Positions 25,561 through 37,080 of a DNA stretch of 64,000 bases are shown piece after piece (position 1 is the stretch's first letter; each line of letters begins with the position of its first letter). The DNA lies in the NCBI GenBank assembly GCA_021234155.1, contig JAJEKV010000014.1:1915029-1979028 (forward strand). The letters are read 5' to 3'. A model generated the notes under the pieces. It saw only the letters and a list, made by a program, of their open reading frames with translations. It ran no database searches and was not told the DNA's origin. Both the position numbers and the translations under genes were made by a program. This DNA is from Isoetes taiwanensis. Lineage: Eukaryota; Streptophyta; Lycopodiopsida; Isoetales; Isoetaceae.

Positions 25561-25960
25561 AAAAGTCCTTATGTTACCTCCCTTTCCACCTGTTTATTGG
25601 ATTCCATTTTCTTGCTCCTATTTGGAAGACTAAATTTTTTGCATTTCACTCGATGGCACCATAAACACTTTCTATTGGAGGACCTTCTTGTCAACGCGGC
25701 GCAAGCGATATTATTATAGGATGCTAAACGGTTAGTTACTTTGTCGAGACATGTACCATTACAATGTCCCATGATATATTTGTATACTTTGTCCAACATT
25801 CTTATTACGTCCATGGTTTTTCCATCGAAAATATTTCGAGTTTGGGGATTTTTAATCTAGACGTTAATATGTCCGTTGTATTCCTTTGTTGTTTCCCATA
25901 GGTCGATTATTCTTAGACAATAAAAACCATTCAATTCAATTTTATTGGTTGCATATATTT
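25560..25960 (+). mobile_element. LINE 3' fragment, second family, ATTCA-type tail
   Basis: The last 130 bp match the 3' ends near 31,170 and 48,633 in order: GGGATTTTTAATC, a CCCATAGGTCGAT block, then a short ACAATAAAAA and a repeated ATTCA tail. Upstream at 25,790-25,850 the plus-strand translation (IYLYTLSNILI..., FPSKIFRVWGF) parallels the C-terminus of the 48.5-kb copy (FPRKPFKTGVF). This is a 5'-truncated, heavily decayed copy. Confidence 0.55.
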
Positions 25961-26129
25961 TATATAGTTGCATACTAAAATTTATTCAACACCGGATCTT
26001 TCACCTTTTCTACAATACTAAGGACTTTCTCCAACAAAGATATGCCACGATTGATTCAGATTTGTTTTTCCTTTCTTTATTCTTTTTTATTGAAATTTAA
26101 GTGCGCTAAGAAGGTTAACTCTAGCCTAG

Positions 26130-26142
26130 AATGGGTTATGTA
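26130..26142 (+). repeat. Target-site duplication, left copy
   Basis: AATGGGTTATGTA here is repeated exactly directly after the poly(A) run at 30,314-30,326. Together they mark the integration of the LINE between them. Confidence 0.85.
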
Positions 26143-26250
26143 CACTCACATAGGTCATATTTACTTTGGTTCAAAAAAATGTCTGCGAGGAATGTTCGCT
26201 TAACAAAGAGACATTGCAATCCCCGCGAAAAGATTATTATACTATTCACT

Positions 26251-26960
26251 ATGAAAATTGTCTCCTGGAACCTTCGAGGTATTAAAGGCATCCCCAACGT
26301 GGTAGAGTGCTTTGCGACCATTCGCTCTATGAAGGCGAGATGTTATTCTCTTTACAAGAGCATAGACTTCCGACTTGAAGCAAGTTCTATAGGCAAGTGG
26401 GTAGGTGGCTACTATTCCTCCTTTAGCCGTGTGACGAGGAGGAACTAAAGGTGGCACCCTCGTGATCCTCCGGAGAGGCCTTGTTCAAAAAGTCCTACTA
26501 TGTTTGCCGGGGATGGTCGATGGCGGTGATGACCTTTGAATCTAATGAGTGTCAATGGGGGTCATCAATATATACGCCAGAATAAATAAACCCTCTTGAA
26601 AGGTATTATGTGGAAAGAAATTGAAAGCTGGATAGGTCATCAAGGGGATGTCATCGAGAACTGAATTTTAGGGGGAGATCTGAACATGACTGATGTTTGG
26701 GACCAAAAAATTGGGTTGCATAGAAATCTATCAGGAGATGAGGATACCTCCTGGAACTCTTTGCTTGATAGTGTGGGATTCAACTTGATTCCACCGGCCC
26801 AATGCCACCTTCTCATGGTCGAATAGCGTAGGGCGGGATCGAGTATATTGCCTATTAGAAGATTTTATATGGCTAATAAAACAGCATGCTTCATGGATAA
26901 GTGCTATGTTGAGGGGGAGCTTGCCTTCTCCCACTCTGATCATGTTCCCCAAAGCTTATT
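26251..26960 (+). pseudogene. LINE ORF2 endonuclease region (degenerate)
   Basis: It starts MKIVSWNLRGIKG, the canonical opening of an APE-type LINE endonuclease that nicks target DNA. Further blocks (GGDLNMTD, SVGRDRVY, SDHVP) lie in different frames downstream, so this part carries several frameshifts and stops. It is the most damaged part of the element. Confidence 0.75.
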
Positions 26961-27639
26961 TCTAGAAAATCTGCCTACTACTGACAAGTGTGAAAATATC
27001 CCTTTCAAATTCAATACTTCGTGGCTAGGAAAGGAGGCATTTTGCAAGCCTTTTAGGATATTTCTATCCTCTCTCTCTAATGATACTAATCTTCTAAGCA
27101 TGAAAGCCTGGGTTGAGAAGCTCAGCCTAATGAAGGCCTGGGTTAAAGTGTGGGGGAAGAGCAGAGCCATGGAGTTCAAAAAGGGAAAGTTGGATATATA
27201 TAATCAGTTGAGAATAGTTAAGCAGGACCTATTATCTGATCCACACAACATTACTAAACAGAACATTGAGGCAGATTTGGAGGGGAAAGCAAAGGCAATT
27301 GAGGAGGAGGAGGCTAGAGGGGCAGCTGTTCGCTCTAAAACTAAGTGGTATGCCGAACTTGACCATGAGAACTCCAAATGTTTTTAGAATGGTGGTGCTA
27401 GGTTAGCTGATAATAGTATCTTATCGATTAAGGATGGCAATTCAAATGTACTGGAGGAACCACAGGAGATCAGATCATTTATTAGGGAAAGCTTTGAGAA
27501 TCAATTTAAGGAAGATCCTATACCTTCCTCTTACCATGCTCAGTTGGCATTATGGCTAACTAAACTGGATTGGGGGGGGGAAGGTTACCCGAGAAGAAAA
27601 TCAGTTTTACTAACGTAACATAGAGGGGATGAGATCTAC

Positions 27640-28480
27640 AAAACCTTATGCTCCCTTGCAGCGGGAAAATCTCCAGGCCAGATGGTTTTCCTTCGTAATT
27701 CTTTGTTGAATTTTGCGATGTCTTTGAGGGCGGACTTCATCGGGGCTGCCGCGGAGCATGGTTGTCATGCTCTCTACACCCATCATTAGCACAGCCGGGG
27801 GTTTATCACTCTTGTTCAAGGTCCCAAGACCTCAAAGCCTGGGGGAATGGAGGCCTATTGCACTCACCAATGTCATCTACAAAGTAATCATGAAGGCTAT
27901 TGCTAACCGCTTGAAACCAATTTTGAACAGGGTCATTGGGCATGAGCAATCAGCTTTCTTGCCGGGCAGATACATATTGGATAACTACCTTGCAGCCAGG
28001 GAAGGCCTGCATTGGTGCCGGGCCTCCAAACAAAATTGTGTAATGATTAAGATGGACTTTAGAAAGGCATATGACTCTCTCAGATGGGAAGGGTTGCGCC
28101 GACCATGTCCCATATGGGTTTTGAGCTCCACTTTATTAAGGGCTTTTGGGGATGAATAACTTAGCATCCGCTCTGGTCTGGTTAATGGACAACCGTCCTG
28201 GCATGTTTAAACTCAAAAGGGGATTAGACGAGGCTGTCCCTCGCTCCCTACTTATTCCTCATCATGGCCAACCTATTGACAAGAATGGTTCAGTTAAAGA
28301 TGTTAGGGGGAGATCTGGAAGGGCTTACCTTTCCTGGAGGTACAGAAAAGCTAACGATTATGTAATACGCAGATGACACCTTCATGTTCCTCAGATATGA
28401 CGACAACAGTTTCCACTCATTTCGAGAGATTCTTATGTCCTTTGAGGTTATATCTGGTATCGGCCTTAATGCCAATAAGT
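27640..28480 (+). pseudogene. LINE ORF2 reverse transcriptase region
   Basis: Ordered RT blocks are visible: GKSPG near 27,665, the WRPIALTNV block, the QSAFLPGR block, the MDFRKAYD catalytic aspartate block and YADDTFMF at 28,366-28,389. The YADD catalytic box is intact, but the blocks lie in more than one frame. RT copies the element RNA at the nicked target (target-primed reverse transcription). Confidence 0.85.
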
Positions 28481-29316
28481 GTGTAGTTCTCTGGGCTTCA
28501 GATAGTCCCATTGATCCTCGGGCCGGGGGTCTGGGTTTTCCGGTTGTGGCAGCTGGAGAATCAGTTAAGCTTCTGGGTCTTCCCCTGGTGCTTTCTGACA
28601 ACCTCAAAGGCCTCTGGACCCCCATAATGGATAAACTCAGAAAGAAGGTAGGTTTATGGTCCACAAAGACCCTGGCAACATCTGGTCGGGTGACAGTTGC
28701 TAATGCAGTGCTAGCTGCCTCTCATATCTATTACTCATCAGCGATGATTGCCCAGAAAGGGGTTTACAATCAAATGCAAACTATCATCAGGAAATTCATT
28801 TGGGGTGGCATGGCTAAGGTGGCCTGGGAGGAGCTGTGTCGGGACAAAAGGGATGGGGGATTGGGCTGCAAAGACCCCTTCACTCAGGCACAGGCTCTGG
28901 CGACTAAATTTGTTTGGAGAGTTCTACAAGGTGAGTCATCTACTTTATCACCTGCTTTAAAATTTGTATCCTATTGGTTGAAGCAAGGTAAGCTCTTGGG
29001 AAAGCCAGCTCTTCCCAGAGATGAATTGGGAGCATTCTACTTTAGTTTCAAAGTAGCCCCTGGTACATCTCATGTGATGAGAAAGATTCTCCAAGCGTGG
29101 CTGGATGTGCAACATCTCTTTGTTCCTATGGATCCTCCTAGGGAAGCAGGTGGCTTCAGCTTATTCTGGAATACCAGGATATGGGGGAGGGAGGGTCTTC
29201 CTCCGGCCCTCTCTCACCCCCGCATCTTCATTAAGTGGAAGAGCTGTGGAATCACTAGGTTGCAGCATCTGTGGATGAATGGGAGATGGTCCGTTGGACA
29301 ACATTCAAGAGTATAA
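28384..29316 (+). pseudogene. LINE ORF2 thumb and connector region
   Basis: A continuous 310-codon frame follows the YADD box with typical post-RT motifs of plant LINEs: GIGLNANKC, KLLGLPLV, WSTKTLATSGRVTVANAVL, IRKFIWGG and GGLGCKDP. It is the best preserved part of the element. The frame closes at 29,316 and coding resumes in another frame from 29,347. Confidence 0.85.
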
Positions 29317-29346
29317 TCCGTAACCCAAAGCGAAGGTGACCGTAAA

Positions 29347-30084
29347 GTGCTACGTGACATATTAGGCAAAGTCACCAACCTATCTGGAATAGTAGGGCCT
29401 TGTGAGGAATGGCGGGTTGATGGACATGCACAGTATAGTGTGGCTAGAATCTATCGAGGACTATGGGTAGATACTCCTCTGAAAGCAGAGGCAAGGCTTG
29501 GGGTGAGCAACGGAGTTGCCAAAGCTGTTTTAGCCAACTCCTGGAAGTCGCTTTGTTCGAAAAGATACAATTCTTGGTGGACAGCTCTGCAAGGAGGGCT
29601 TAGTACAAAGGAAAGTTTATTCAATAAAGATATTCTGGACAATGATAGGTGTCCACTCGGTTGTCATACCACTGAATCCACTGGACACCTCTTCCTCTGC
29701 CCCCAGATCGCAGAGTTCTGGCACTGGGTTTGCCCCATCATTGGGCGGACGATACACCATCTGAGATGGCTAGATTTACTGATCACTGATAGGTGCAGTA
29801 TCGAAGCCTCTTTGGTGAATATTGCGATATGGATCATCTGGAAACACCGATGTGATGTGGCACTAGGTGGCCAAGGGATCTCCATAGTGAAGCTAAAGAA
29901 CTCTTTCAACTCAGAAGTAGCACTGATGGCGCTATCACATCATAGGAGGCATGGAATTAACTACAACAAGGGTCTTGACAGACTCGGATCCTTACAGGGG
30001 TTCTACTTTTATTTTAAGTGTCATTGGGCTGATAATGAAGCAGAGAATGACACAGGCACAGGAATCCCATCTATTCAGATTTGA
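29347..30084 (+). pseudogene. LINE ORF2 C-terminal zinc-binding region
   Basis: A 245-codon frame shows WWTALQGGLSTKESLF, then CPLGC and HLFLCPQIAEFWHWV, matching the reverse-transcriptase zinc-binding domain that ends plant LINE ORF2 proteins. It stops at 30,084. A ~215-bp untranslated tail and the poly(A) follow. Confidence 0.85.
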
Positions 30085-30313
30085 GAATGTTCTGAGGACC
30101 CAGTAGTGGAATTGAGCTTTTTCCCTCTATAGTACCTCTTTTATGGTGAAGATGGGCGACTCCTATAGTACCCCTAAAGTAGGGAAGACGAGATGATCGC
30201 GCCTCTCAGTAGTACACTTGCTGTGATCCCCACAACATCTGAGTGGGTCTCATTGTACATAATGCTTTATATTAATACATATATCTAATCTTACCTCCAA
30301 AAAAAAAAAAAAA

Positions 30314-30326
30314 AATGGGTTATGTA
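30314..30326 (+). repeat. Target-site duplication, right copy
   Basis: AATGGGTTATGTA follows the A run and is identical to 26,130-26,142. The first two A bases could equally belong to the tail. Confidence 0.8.
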
Positions 30327-30759
30327 GAATAAACCATGAAGCCCGTGATGTCGAAAGTGAGTTATATGTATAATCTATGAGAGGGAGAGGGAGGGTTGAC
30401 CTCCTTAAATCATAAGTCGAGAAATATATTTGGAATTGAAAGATTGACACCGAAGGATAACTCAGATTGCGGGATAACTGAGTTCTAAGACATGCAACTT
30501 GCATCCTCAAAGAAAGACACAACCATCACAGGATCTATAGAACATTAATTGGGAAAGATAATAGCTGCAAGCTCATTTGCTCCGGCTTCATCCTTTTTTC
30601 TTATGAGCAATTGTGTTGTACAATGCTGGAAATATTGGAATACAGAGAATAGAACAGAACTGGCTATTTAACTCGGACATAACTAGATAGTAATTCTAAA
30701 GAATGAGGACGAAATGAAAGGAAAAACAAGAAAAGCAGAGAACATATAGAAATCTTGAG

Positions 30760-31172
30760 ATGTCTAAGACACACCAAAATGGAATCCACCGGCTATGACC
30801 GTAAGTCGCTATTGGACTTCCTTTACTTCCTTATTAGCAGTAGTTATGATAGAGTTTGGGAGTTTTGGCGATGGTGCTCTCTATTGTCGCCAAGGAGCTT
30901 GATATATTTGTTGGATTTTCAAGCTCCCCCACTTGGCGCTATCGATGATCAATTCTTTATTCAAATACGGGAGTTTTTACCTTTCATGGTTAATTTCTTG
31001 TTGTTAGAGGTCTTTTGAAGTTTTACAGGCGTTCATCCATCTTTTGTTTCTTTTTGAGGCAGGGGTTTTTTAATCCTAGTAGTAATGATTGTACTAGCCC
31101 ATTGTATGGGTCCCATGACCTATTGGTCTCCGTGGACGTTAAAAAAACTATTCTATTCTATTCTATTTGTTG
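30760..31172 (+). mobile_element. LINE 3' fragment, second family, (TTCTA)n tail
   Basis: The well-supported part is 31,060-31,172: GGGGTTTTTTAATCCTAGTAGTAATG, GGGTCCCATGACCTATTGG, TCTCCGTGGACGTTAAAA and then a repeated TTCTA tail. This order is shared with the copy ending at 48,633. The 5' limit is uncertain. Coding remnants upstream are too decayed to place. Confidence 0.6.
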
Positions 31173-31644
31173 TTGAAGTTTTCAGAAGACCTTATTAATT
31201 TTATTTTTATTTCTTATCTTTTGTAGGTGGTTGCAGTTTTCGTGGTGCAAACCATCCATTATCTACTTTTCCGAAAGTGCTGGGCAATTATTGTTATAGA
31301 AAAGTGTGTTCACAGTAACCAAGTGGTAGGACACTTTTTCCGCAAGTGGTGTTAGTTACCCTCAATTTGTTGTTTTAGTTGGAATAGTACACTTGGAGCT
31401 TTGCTAGGTTAGCAAATGTTTGTTAGCACTAGAATCGTATAAGAGACCCTTTTTGGTTGATCAACCCATATAGGTCCCTCAAATATTATATACTAAGGAG
31501 TAAATCTATGTGACGGTTATGAAAAATTAAATGTTGAGACTTTCAAACTTTTACTGTAGTCGCACTTGATGTATTCTTGTTGTTTACATTCCACAATCTA
31601 GTGAACGCACACCATTAGTTTGGACAATCGTTTTTGTATACAGG

Positions 31645-31915
31645 AGTGTTCATTTATTGGACATTCTTGGTGTGAAAACCATGTTGACGCACTGGGCATT
31701 CTTAGTGTGGAAACCATGCCGATGCCGTCAGATGGAGGTATGGTTGACACATCAAGAATATCCAGTAAATGGACATTCCTATTACGTGGGCGCATGTTAG
31801 GCTTCATTTTGTGGGCGATAAACCTCACCTAGAATGCAAGTAAATCGGACGAATCTTTGGGCAAATCATTTAGAATGCAAGTAGATTAGTCGAATCTTTG
31901 GGTAAATCGCTACAA
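31645..31915. repeat. Cluster of short direct and inverted repeats
   Basis: GGACATTCTTGGTGTG near 31,659 recurs as GGGCATTCTTAGTGTG near 31,694 and, inverted, as CACATCAAGAATATCC near 31,748. The arms extend to CATTTATTGGACATTC versus GTCCATTTACTGG, so the block can fold into an imperfect hairpin. From about 31,831 a ~40-bp unit (TAGAATGCAAGTA... CGAATCTTTGGG) is repeated twice in tandem. Confidence 0.6.
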
Positions 31916-32703
31916 AAGAGGGTAAATCGACTCGGGGCGCGACGGGCCCAAGAATGCGAAAAGGATGCCGGAGCCCTAATATTTTGTTGAGATTCTTGGT
32001 AAAGAATTTATGCCACGTGGCATAGCATGATTGGATATCGCGCGTAATGGAGCCTAACATGCTTTTACGCGGAATAAAATAATGCACCTTAAATAGAAAA
32101 GATTCTAAAGAATCTTCCTTAATCTAAGGGGATAGAATTAATTCCACAACCACAATGCAAGTAAAACCGGAAGACACTATAGTTCAAAGATAGCGGGTTT
32201 AACACCTAAAAATCCGCCCACTTCTCTTAAATTCCGATCATCCCAAAGAAATTCCGGCAATTTTTACTTGAGAAAATAGAAAAATTTCGATAGAATACAC
32301 TAAAACTGCACTAAAATATATATTTTTTTTTTTTGATAGCCTCAAATATCAAGCGGCATTGGTTAGACATATTACTATTCTGGAGGCCTGGAAGACACAA
32401 AGAATGCAATTAAATACGAAGAAAGAAATTCTCACACATGCAGTACAAGATATTCAAAATCCAGTGAAGCATGACATTTGCCGGCAAATTATTTGGTTAA
32501 AGCTTTTGAGAAATTCGAAGCGTGATAGGCGGGTTTAATCCAGATATTCAGGCCTCATCCTGACCGTCGAAAAGTCACCTGATATCTGGTTTCCGTGCTC
32601 AAGGTGGTCCAATAAGATAAGGATACGTGTACAAAGTTCTGCATCGCTAATAGTTCTGGACTTGAAACATAGTCTCAAGATTGGGGGCCATTCCGTTTTC
32701 AGA

Positions 32704-34426
32704 ATGTCACAGCAGCTTGTCAAGAAGCTGATCAAAATTGACATAGTTTCTGATACTGTTTGCCCATGGTGTTATATTGGGAAGAAACATTTGGAGAAGG
32801 CTATGAATGCCAGCAAGGATAAATATGACTTCGAGGTGGGTTTAATGTCGATGTTGTTGTTCTCCCTAACTCTGGTTGCCATATAGTATATACTTTGGTT
32901 TCACATGCTGCAGATTAAATGGCATCCTTTTCTTCTGAATCCTAATGCTCCCAAGGAGGGCATAGATAAGGTCCAGTACTACAAAGAGAAATTTGGTGAG
33001 AGCAACTTAACTTCTATTATGAATCGCACTGCTAAGGTACTTTTTAATCAATTGACAGCCGCTATCTATAGAAATTTAGTATAACTTAAAAATTGGCCTT
33101 TGCTAGGTCTTTGAAGATCTAGGCATTAATTTCAAGCTTGGTGGATTGACGTGGGTACCCATCCTTATCATATTTTTCTGGTCACTTACTTATCTTTGAC
33201 CATTTATGTTTGTTGCAGGGGTAGCACAATGGACAGTCATCGTTTGATTGAATTTGCTGCACAACAAGGGGCAGATATTCAAGACAAACTGGTGGAGGAG
33301 CTATTCATAAATTATTTCACACAAGAGAAGTATATTGGTGATAGGTATGGATCTACTATGCCATTACTTCCATGGAATACAAGTTTAATACGGACTTGAT
33401 AAAAGTTGGTAGCAAATTGAAATTACTTATTAGCATGGCTGCCCTATATAATACAGGCGCACACCTCCAAACAAGCATGTATTATCTTTCCTAGATTTAT
33501 CTAGCATTGGCGTTTCAGCAAGGAAAAATTCCATTTGCATTGAGCAGCAAAAATTTGCTTTCTGCATCTTGCTAGAAGTAGGTTTCCTTCCATAATTCAC
33601 CTGTATTTGCGAACTCCAGTTCTTTATTGTGTCAATATGCTGTACAAAGCATGTTGTTAGGCACTGAATTTGATTATTATTAACAATGCCGTGTTCTCTT
33701 AATCCCTGCTAAGCTACGACTATATGTCTTACACCTTTGGGAAACTACTATAATTTTCAAATATCAAGTCCTGCGAACGCCTATCTCTGTCTTCTGTGAT
33801 ATCCATTGCCTTAATATATTATGGTCGTACAAATAGTTAAACACTCTTTCAGAACAGTGGGATAATGACAAAATGATTGTGTAAATTCTGCAAAGTTCTA
33901 AATATGTCAAATTGTGGATTCAGAAGTCATAAATGCAAACTTACAAAGTGTTCCTGAAGGTGTTTTGCCCTTCAAGCATCCAGGAAATTAACGCAGATTA
34001 TTTTCATCTTGATGTGTTATTCTTGTGAGTGGCAGACAGGTACTTTTGAGTGCTGCAGAAAAGGTTGGTGTCCAAGGGGCAAAGGAATATCTTGACGATC
34101 CAAATGCGGAGGAAAGAGGTAAGTTACTTACCTTGTATTATGAGGTCTTTTTTGTCTACCAAACCACTTCAGTCAGGTCTATCCCTTTTCTTTCGCTTTT
34201 ATGTGATAGGTGCAAGAACAGTTACAGAAATATGCATCTGGAGTTAGAGGCGTACCTCATTTCCAGGTGACTGAGATTGTCTAGTTATATTTGTTCCATG
34301 TCCCATTCATTCACAGTCATTACGTTGCAGATTAATGGCAGATACCAGCTTTCAGGTGCACAACCTCCTGATACATTCCTTGAGGCTTTTAGAAAAGCTG
34401 CAAGTGATGAAGAAGGAGAAACATGA
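32704..34426 (+). CDS. DsbA-family (thioredoxin-fold) oxidoreductase, complete, 7 exons
   Basis: Exons: 32,704-32,835, 32,914-33,036, 33,107-33,150, 33,219-33,344, 34,036-34,118, 34,217-34,266 and 34,331-34,426. They join in frame to 217 codons plus TGA, the usual length of the plant DsbA-like family (Arabidopsis At5g38900 type). The redox motif CPWC is at residues 20-23 after KIDIVSDTV. Other family blocks are KWHPFLLNPNAPKEG, GSTMDSHRL, LVEELFINYFTQEKYIGDR and INGRYQLSGAQPP near the C-terminus. Such proteins are thiol-disulfide or glutathione-transferase-like oxidoreductases; the plant substrate is not established. No signal peptide is evident, so a cytosolic location is likely. All introns are GT-AG. 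Exon 6 must use the CAAG acceptor at 34,215-34,216, because the nearer TAG at 34,208-34,209 would break the frame. The start is the first ATG before the conserved N-terminus. Confidence 0.92.
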
Positions 34427-35226
34427 AGTTACTACCTAGATGGCAGAATATGAACCACCTTATTTCTTTCCTTGTCTTTGGTAGTATATGTTACGTACTG
34501 AAATTGAATGCAAGGCTTAAAGGGTCTTCTTTTAAATTGAGACCAGCCAAATCTGGGGCATGTCCAGTCAGCGTCATGTCCCTACTGCTACTTGATGTGC
34601 TACTGCAATTTATTCTTTGGAATGAGTCCACTCTGAGGCTTTGGCGGCTGTGTATATTATATGGCTTTTTATATGATATTGACAAAGTTAACGTGGCAAG
34701 AGATATGCTCTTTGTACCTTCTTGCTACAGAGGTTGACTTAAACACCTAGTATGATTGGAAAATACTTTATATAGTCAAGAGGTTTTTTTTTTTTGAGGG
34801 ACTTTCTATGGATATCTATTTTTACAGCTAGGTCTGTTATGACAACGTGTAAAATACAACCCTTCTTTTTGTGCATTACATTGTTTGTTTGTTATTTTAT
34901 GAAACTTGTGTTTCAGTGGCATCAGTCCCTAAAGATTACATGCTGAAAATTATCTTAACTTCAGTGAAGGGTTGTAAATGGGTTGGATAAACAACACATT
35001 TCAGCAAGAAGCAGAGATAAAAATATGTAAATATTTGCAAAAAGATCAAACGCAGTCTATATAGCAACTAAGTATCTCTAGTGTTGCACTGTTAGGACAT
35101 GGGTTTGGATGCCTCCATGGGGTTTCAAAATCCACTGTTGATTATCGGGCAGGAGACGTTGGTGGGTGCAAGTCTCACCAACCATTCCTTACAAAATGAA
35201 AAGATGAAAGATGCTTTACAAGAAGA
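34427..35226. other. 3' flank of the DsbA-like gene and spacer to the peroxidase
   Basis: This is AT-rich DNA with a T10 run near 34,785. It should contain the 3' UTR of the oxidoreductase gene and upstream sequence of the peroxidase. The open frame at 34,423-34,737 overlaps the gene end in another frame and has no family features. Confidence 0.6.
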
Positions 35227-35233
35227 TATATAA
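35227..35233 (+). promoter_or_regulatory. Possible TATA box of the peroxidase gene
   Basis: TATATAA lies 94-100 bp upstream of the peroxidase ATG, a normal distance for a plant TATA box with a short leader. No transcription start evidence is available. Confidence 0.4.
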
Positions 35234-35326
35234 CAGGAAATATTTGAAGCAATGTTAATTGGATAGCGTAGCACATAAGCATAGTTCTGCTTGTAAGTTA
35301 AAGTTGCAACTGAGAGTTAGAGAACC

Positions 35327-36592
35327 ATGACCATGCCCATTGTTCCAGTTTTCATCTTTTGGCAGCTCCTGCGAATTGTGGCTGCCCAGCTCTCAGCAGA
35401 CTTTTATCAAACTTCCTGCCCAGACGTGGAGTCGATTGTCAATATATCGATCATAGCTTCTTCACAGTTATCCACTAAAGTGCCAGTTGCATTGCTCAGA
35501 CTCTTTGCTCATGATTGTTTTGTAGATGTAAGGTTGAAGTTGATAATCATACTTTGTCTGACATAATAATGAGCTTGTTGGTGTTTACAGGGTTGTGATG
35601 GATCAATATTGATTTCTTCTACAAGCACAAACACTGCAGAGAGAGATCATGCTTCAAATCTGGACTTTCCTCAAGATCCATTTGATGCAATCATAGCAGC
35701 CAAGCAAGCTGTGGAAAAAGCTTGTAAAGGAGTTGTTTCCTGCGCCGATATTCTCGCTATGGCAGCTCGAGATGCAGTTGTTTTTGTAAGGAAATTTTAG
35801 TTCATTTTTTTCTTATCCTTTTGCTACTTATGCTAATTTTAATGCAACAGTTAACTCCTAAAAACAGATCATGCTAATTCTTGGGTGCAAATTGTTAAAA
35901 TCAGAGTGGGGGACCTACATGGAAAGTTCTAAAAGGAAGAAGAGATGGGTTGGTATCTCAAGCATCCAGAGTAAATCTCCCTTCAGCTAATTTTAGTGTT
36001 GCACAGAATAGTGCTTTCTTTGCAAATCTCAACTTAACAACAGATGAAATGGTTACTTTGTCAGGTAATGAAATTACAAAAAGCTCCACATTTAAAACTT
36101 CAAGACATATTCCAAGACAAAAAGAAAAAAAACTAACATATTTTCTAACCAGCTGATTGCAATTTGCCATGTGCAGGAGCTCATACAGTTGGATTTGCAC
36201 ACTGCGATAAATTTACCAACCGGCTATACAGTTTCAACAGCACATTCAAGACTGACCCATCTTTGAATTCAAGTTTTGTGGCTGTTTTGAAAGACCGGTG
36301 CCCATCTTTGAACTCAAGCGGTAGCATTACACAGGCTCTGGATATAACGAATCCCTTTGTCTTTGATGGTTCATATTATAAAGATCTGCAGCAGGGAATG
36401 GGCCTGCTTACTTCTGACTAGGTCCTCAGCAGCGATAATTCTACACAGGGCCTTGTTGGCCTCTTTGCCTCTGATCAGCAGCAATTCTTTAATGCTTTTA
36501 CTGAAGCTATGATTCGCTTTGGCAGCGTGGGTGTTAAGATTGGATCTGAGGGTGAAATCAGGCCTAATTGCACTAAATTCAATAACTCTTGA
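35327..36592 (+). pseudogene. Class III secretory peroxidase with in-frame stop, 4 exons
   Basis: Exons 35,327-35,527, 35,591-35,785, 35,905-36,064 and 36,177-36,592 reproduce the ancestral three-intron layout of plant class III peroxidases and total 323 codons, a normal length. Residues 1-20 form a signal peptide ending AA before QLSADFY, so a secreted wall or vacuole enzyme is expected that oxidises phenolics with H2O2. The distal heme motif LLRLFAHDCFVD, then GCDGSIL, VSCADILAMAARDAVVF and the proximal histidine motif LSGAHTVGFAH are intact, and all eight conserved cysteines are present. The one defect is TAG at 36,419-36,421 within LLTSD-stop-VLSSDNSTQGLV, where the family normally has Gln; CAG to TAG is a single transition. 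The remaining 57 codons to TGA at 36,590 still read normally, so the lesion is recent, an allele, or a sequencing error. Confidence 0.88.
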
Positions 36593-37080
36593 AGCTTTAA
36601 TATTTCAAATTATTGTCTTATAACTTGCCGCAGCCTTTGTGTATAGGAAAAAATAATTTAACGTGTTAGTTCTACCTTCGTATTTTTTTTGATACCTGCA
36701 CACACCATCGATTGGAATTTTCAAACCTTCATGGCTGTTCTAATGGGATTTTTAAACACCAGAACAAAGAGGACTCGTTATACTTATTCATCCTTCGTGT
36801 TGAAATTTGCAATAGATCAGATGTGTTTTAGTATACCTAATACATTCTAGTAATTTCCACTTGCCAATCTTTCATGATAGTCTATGATTGTCTATGAGGA
36901 ATACAAGGTGTAGATAATGTCCTGGCCCTCGGACGTTACCTAAAAAAATTTTGGCCCAACGAATATCTTAGAAACATGCGGCCTACAGTAGGCATTTTCA
37001 TTGGCCGAATTTTTTTTTTTTTTTGTAGCGTCAGGAGGCCGGACGTTATCGCCCTAACTGCTCTAGTTCGAGGTTTGCTC
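36593..37080. other. 3' flank of the peroxidase, then intergenic
   Basis: AT-rich 3' flank with AAAAATAATTT near 36,648 as a possible polyadenylation region. A T-rich run lies at about 37,010-37,025. I see nothing else. Confidence 0.5.

Larger units (their letters stand above)
26143..30315 (+). mobile_element. L1-like LINE retrotransposon, 5'-shortened, inactive
   Basis: The 4.17-kb element is bounded by a 13-bp target-site duplication and ends in A17. Order on the plus strand: an apurinic endonuclease region starting MKIVSWNLRG at 26,251, with GGDLNMTD near 26,675 and a SDH motif near 26,938; a reverse transcriptase with SLGEWRPIALTNVIYK at about 27,840, FLPGRYILDN at about 27,960, MDFRKAYDSL at about 28,050 and YADD at 28,366; a connector; and a C-terminal zinc-binding region with CPLGC...HLFLC near 29,660. 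The reading frame is broken several times, including a stop at 27,385 and a frame change near a G run at 27,575, so it cannot make ORF2 protein. No ORF1 is present, because the element begins about 108 bp before the endonuclease start. Confidence 0.9.
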
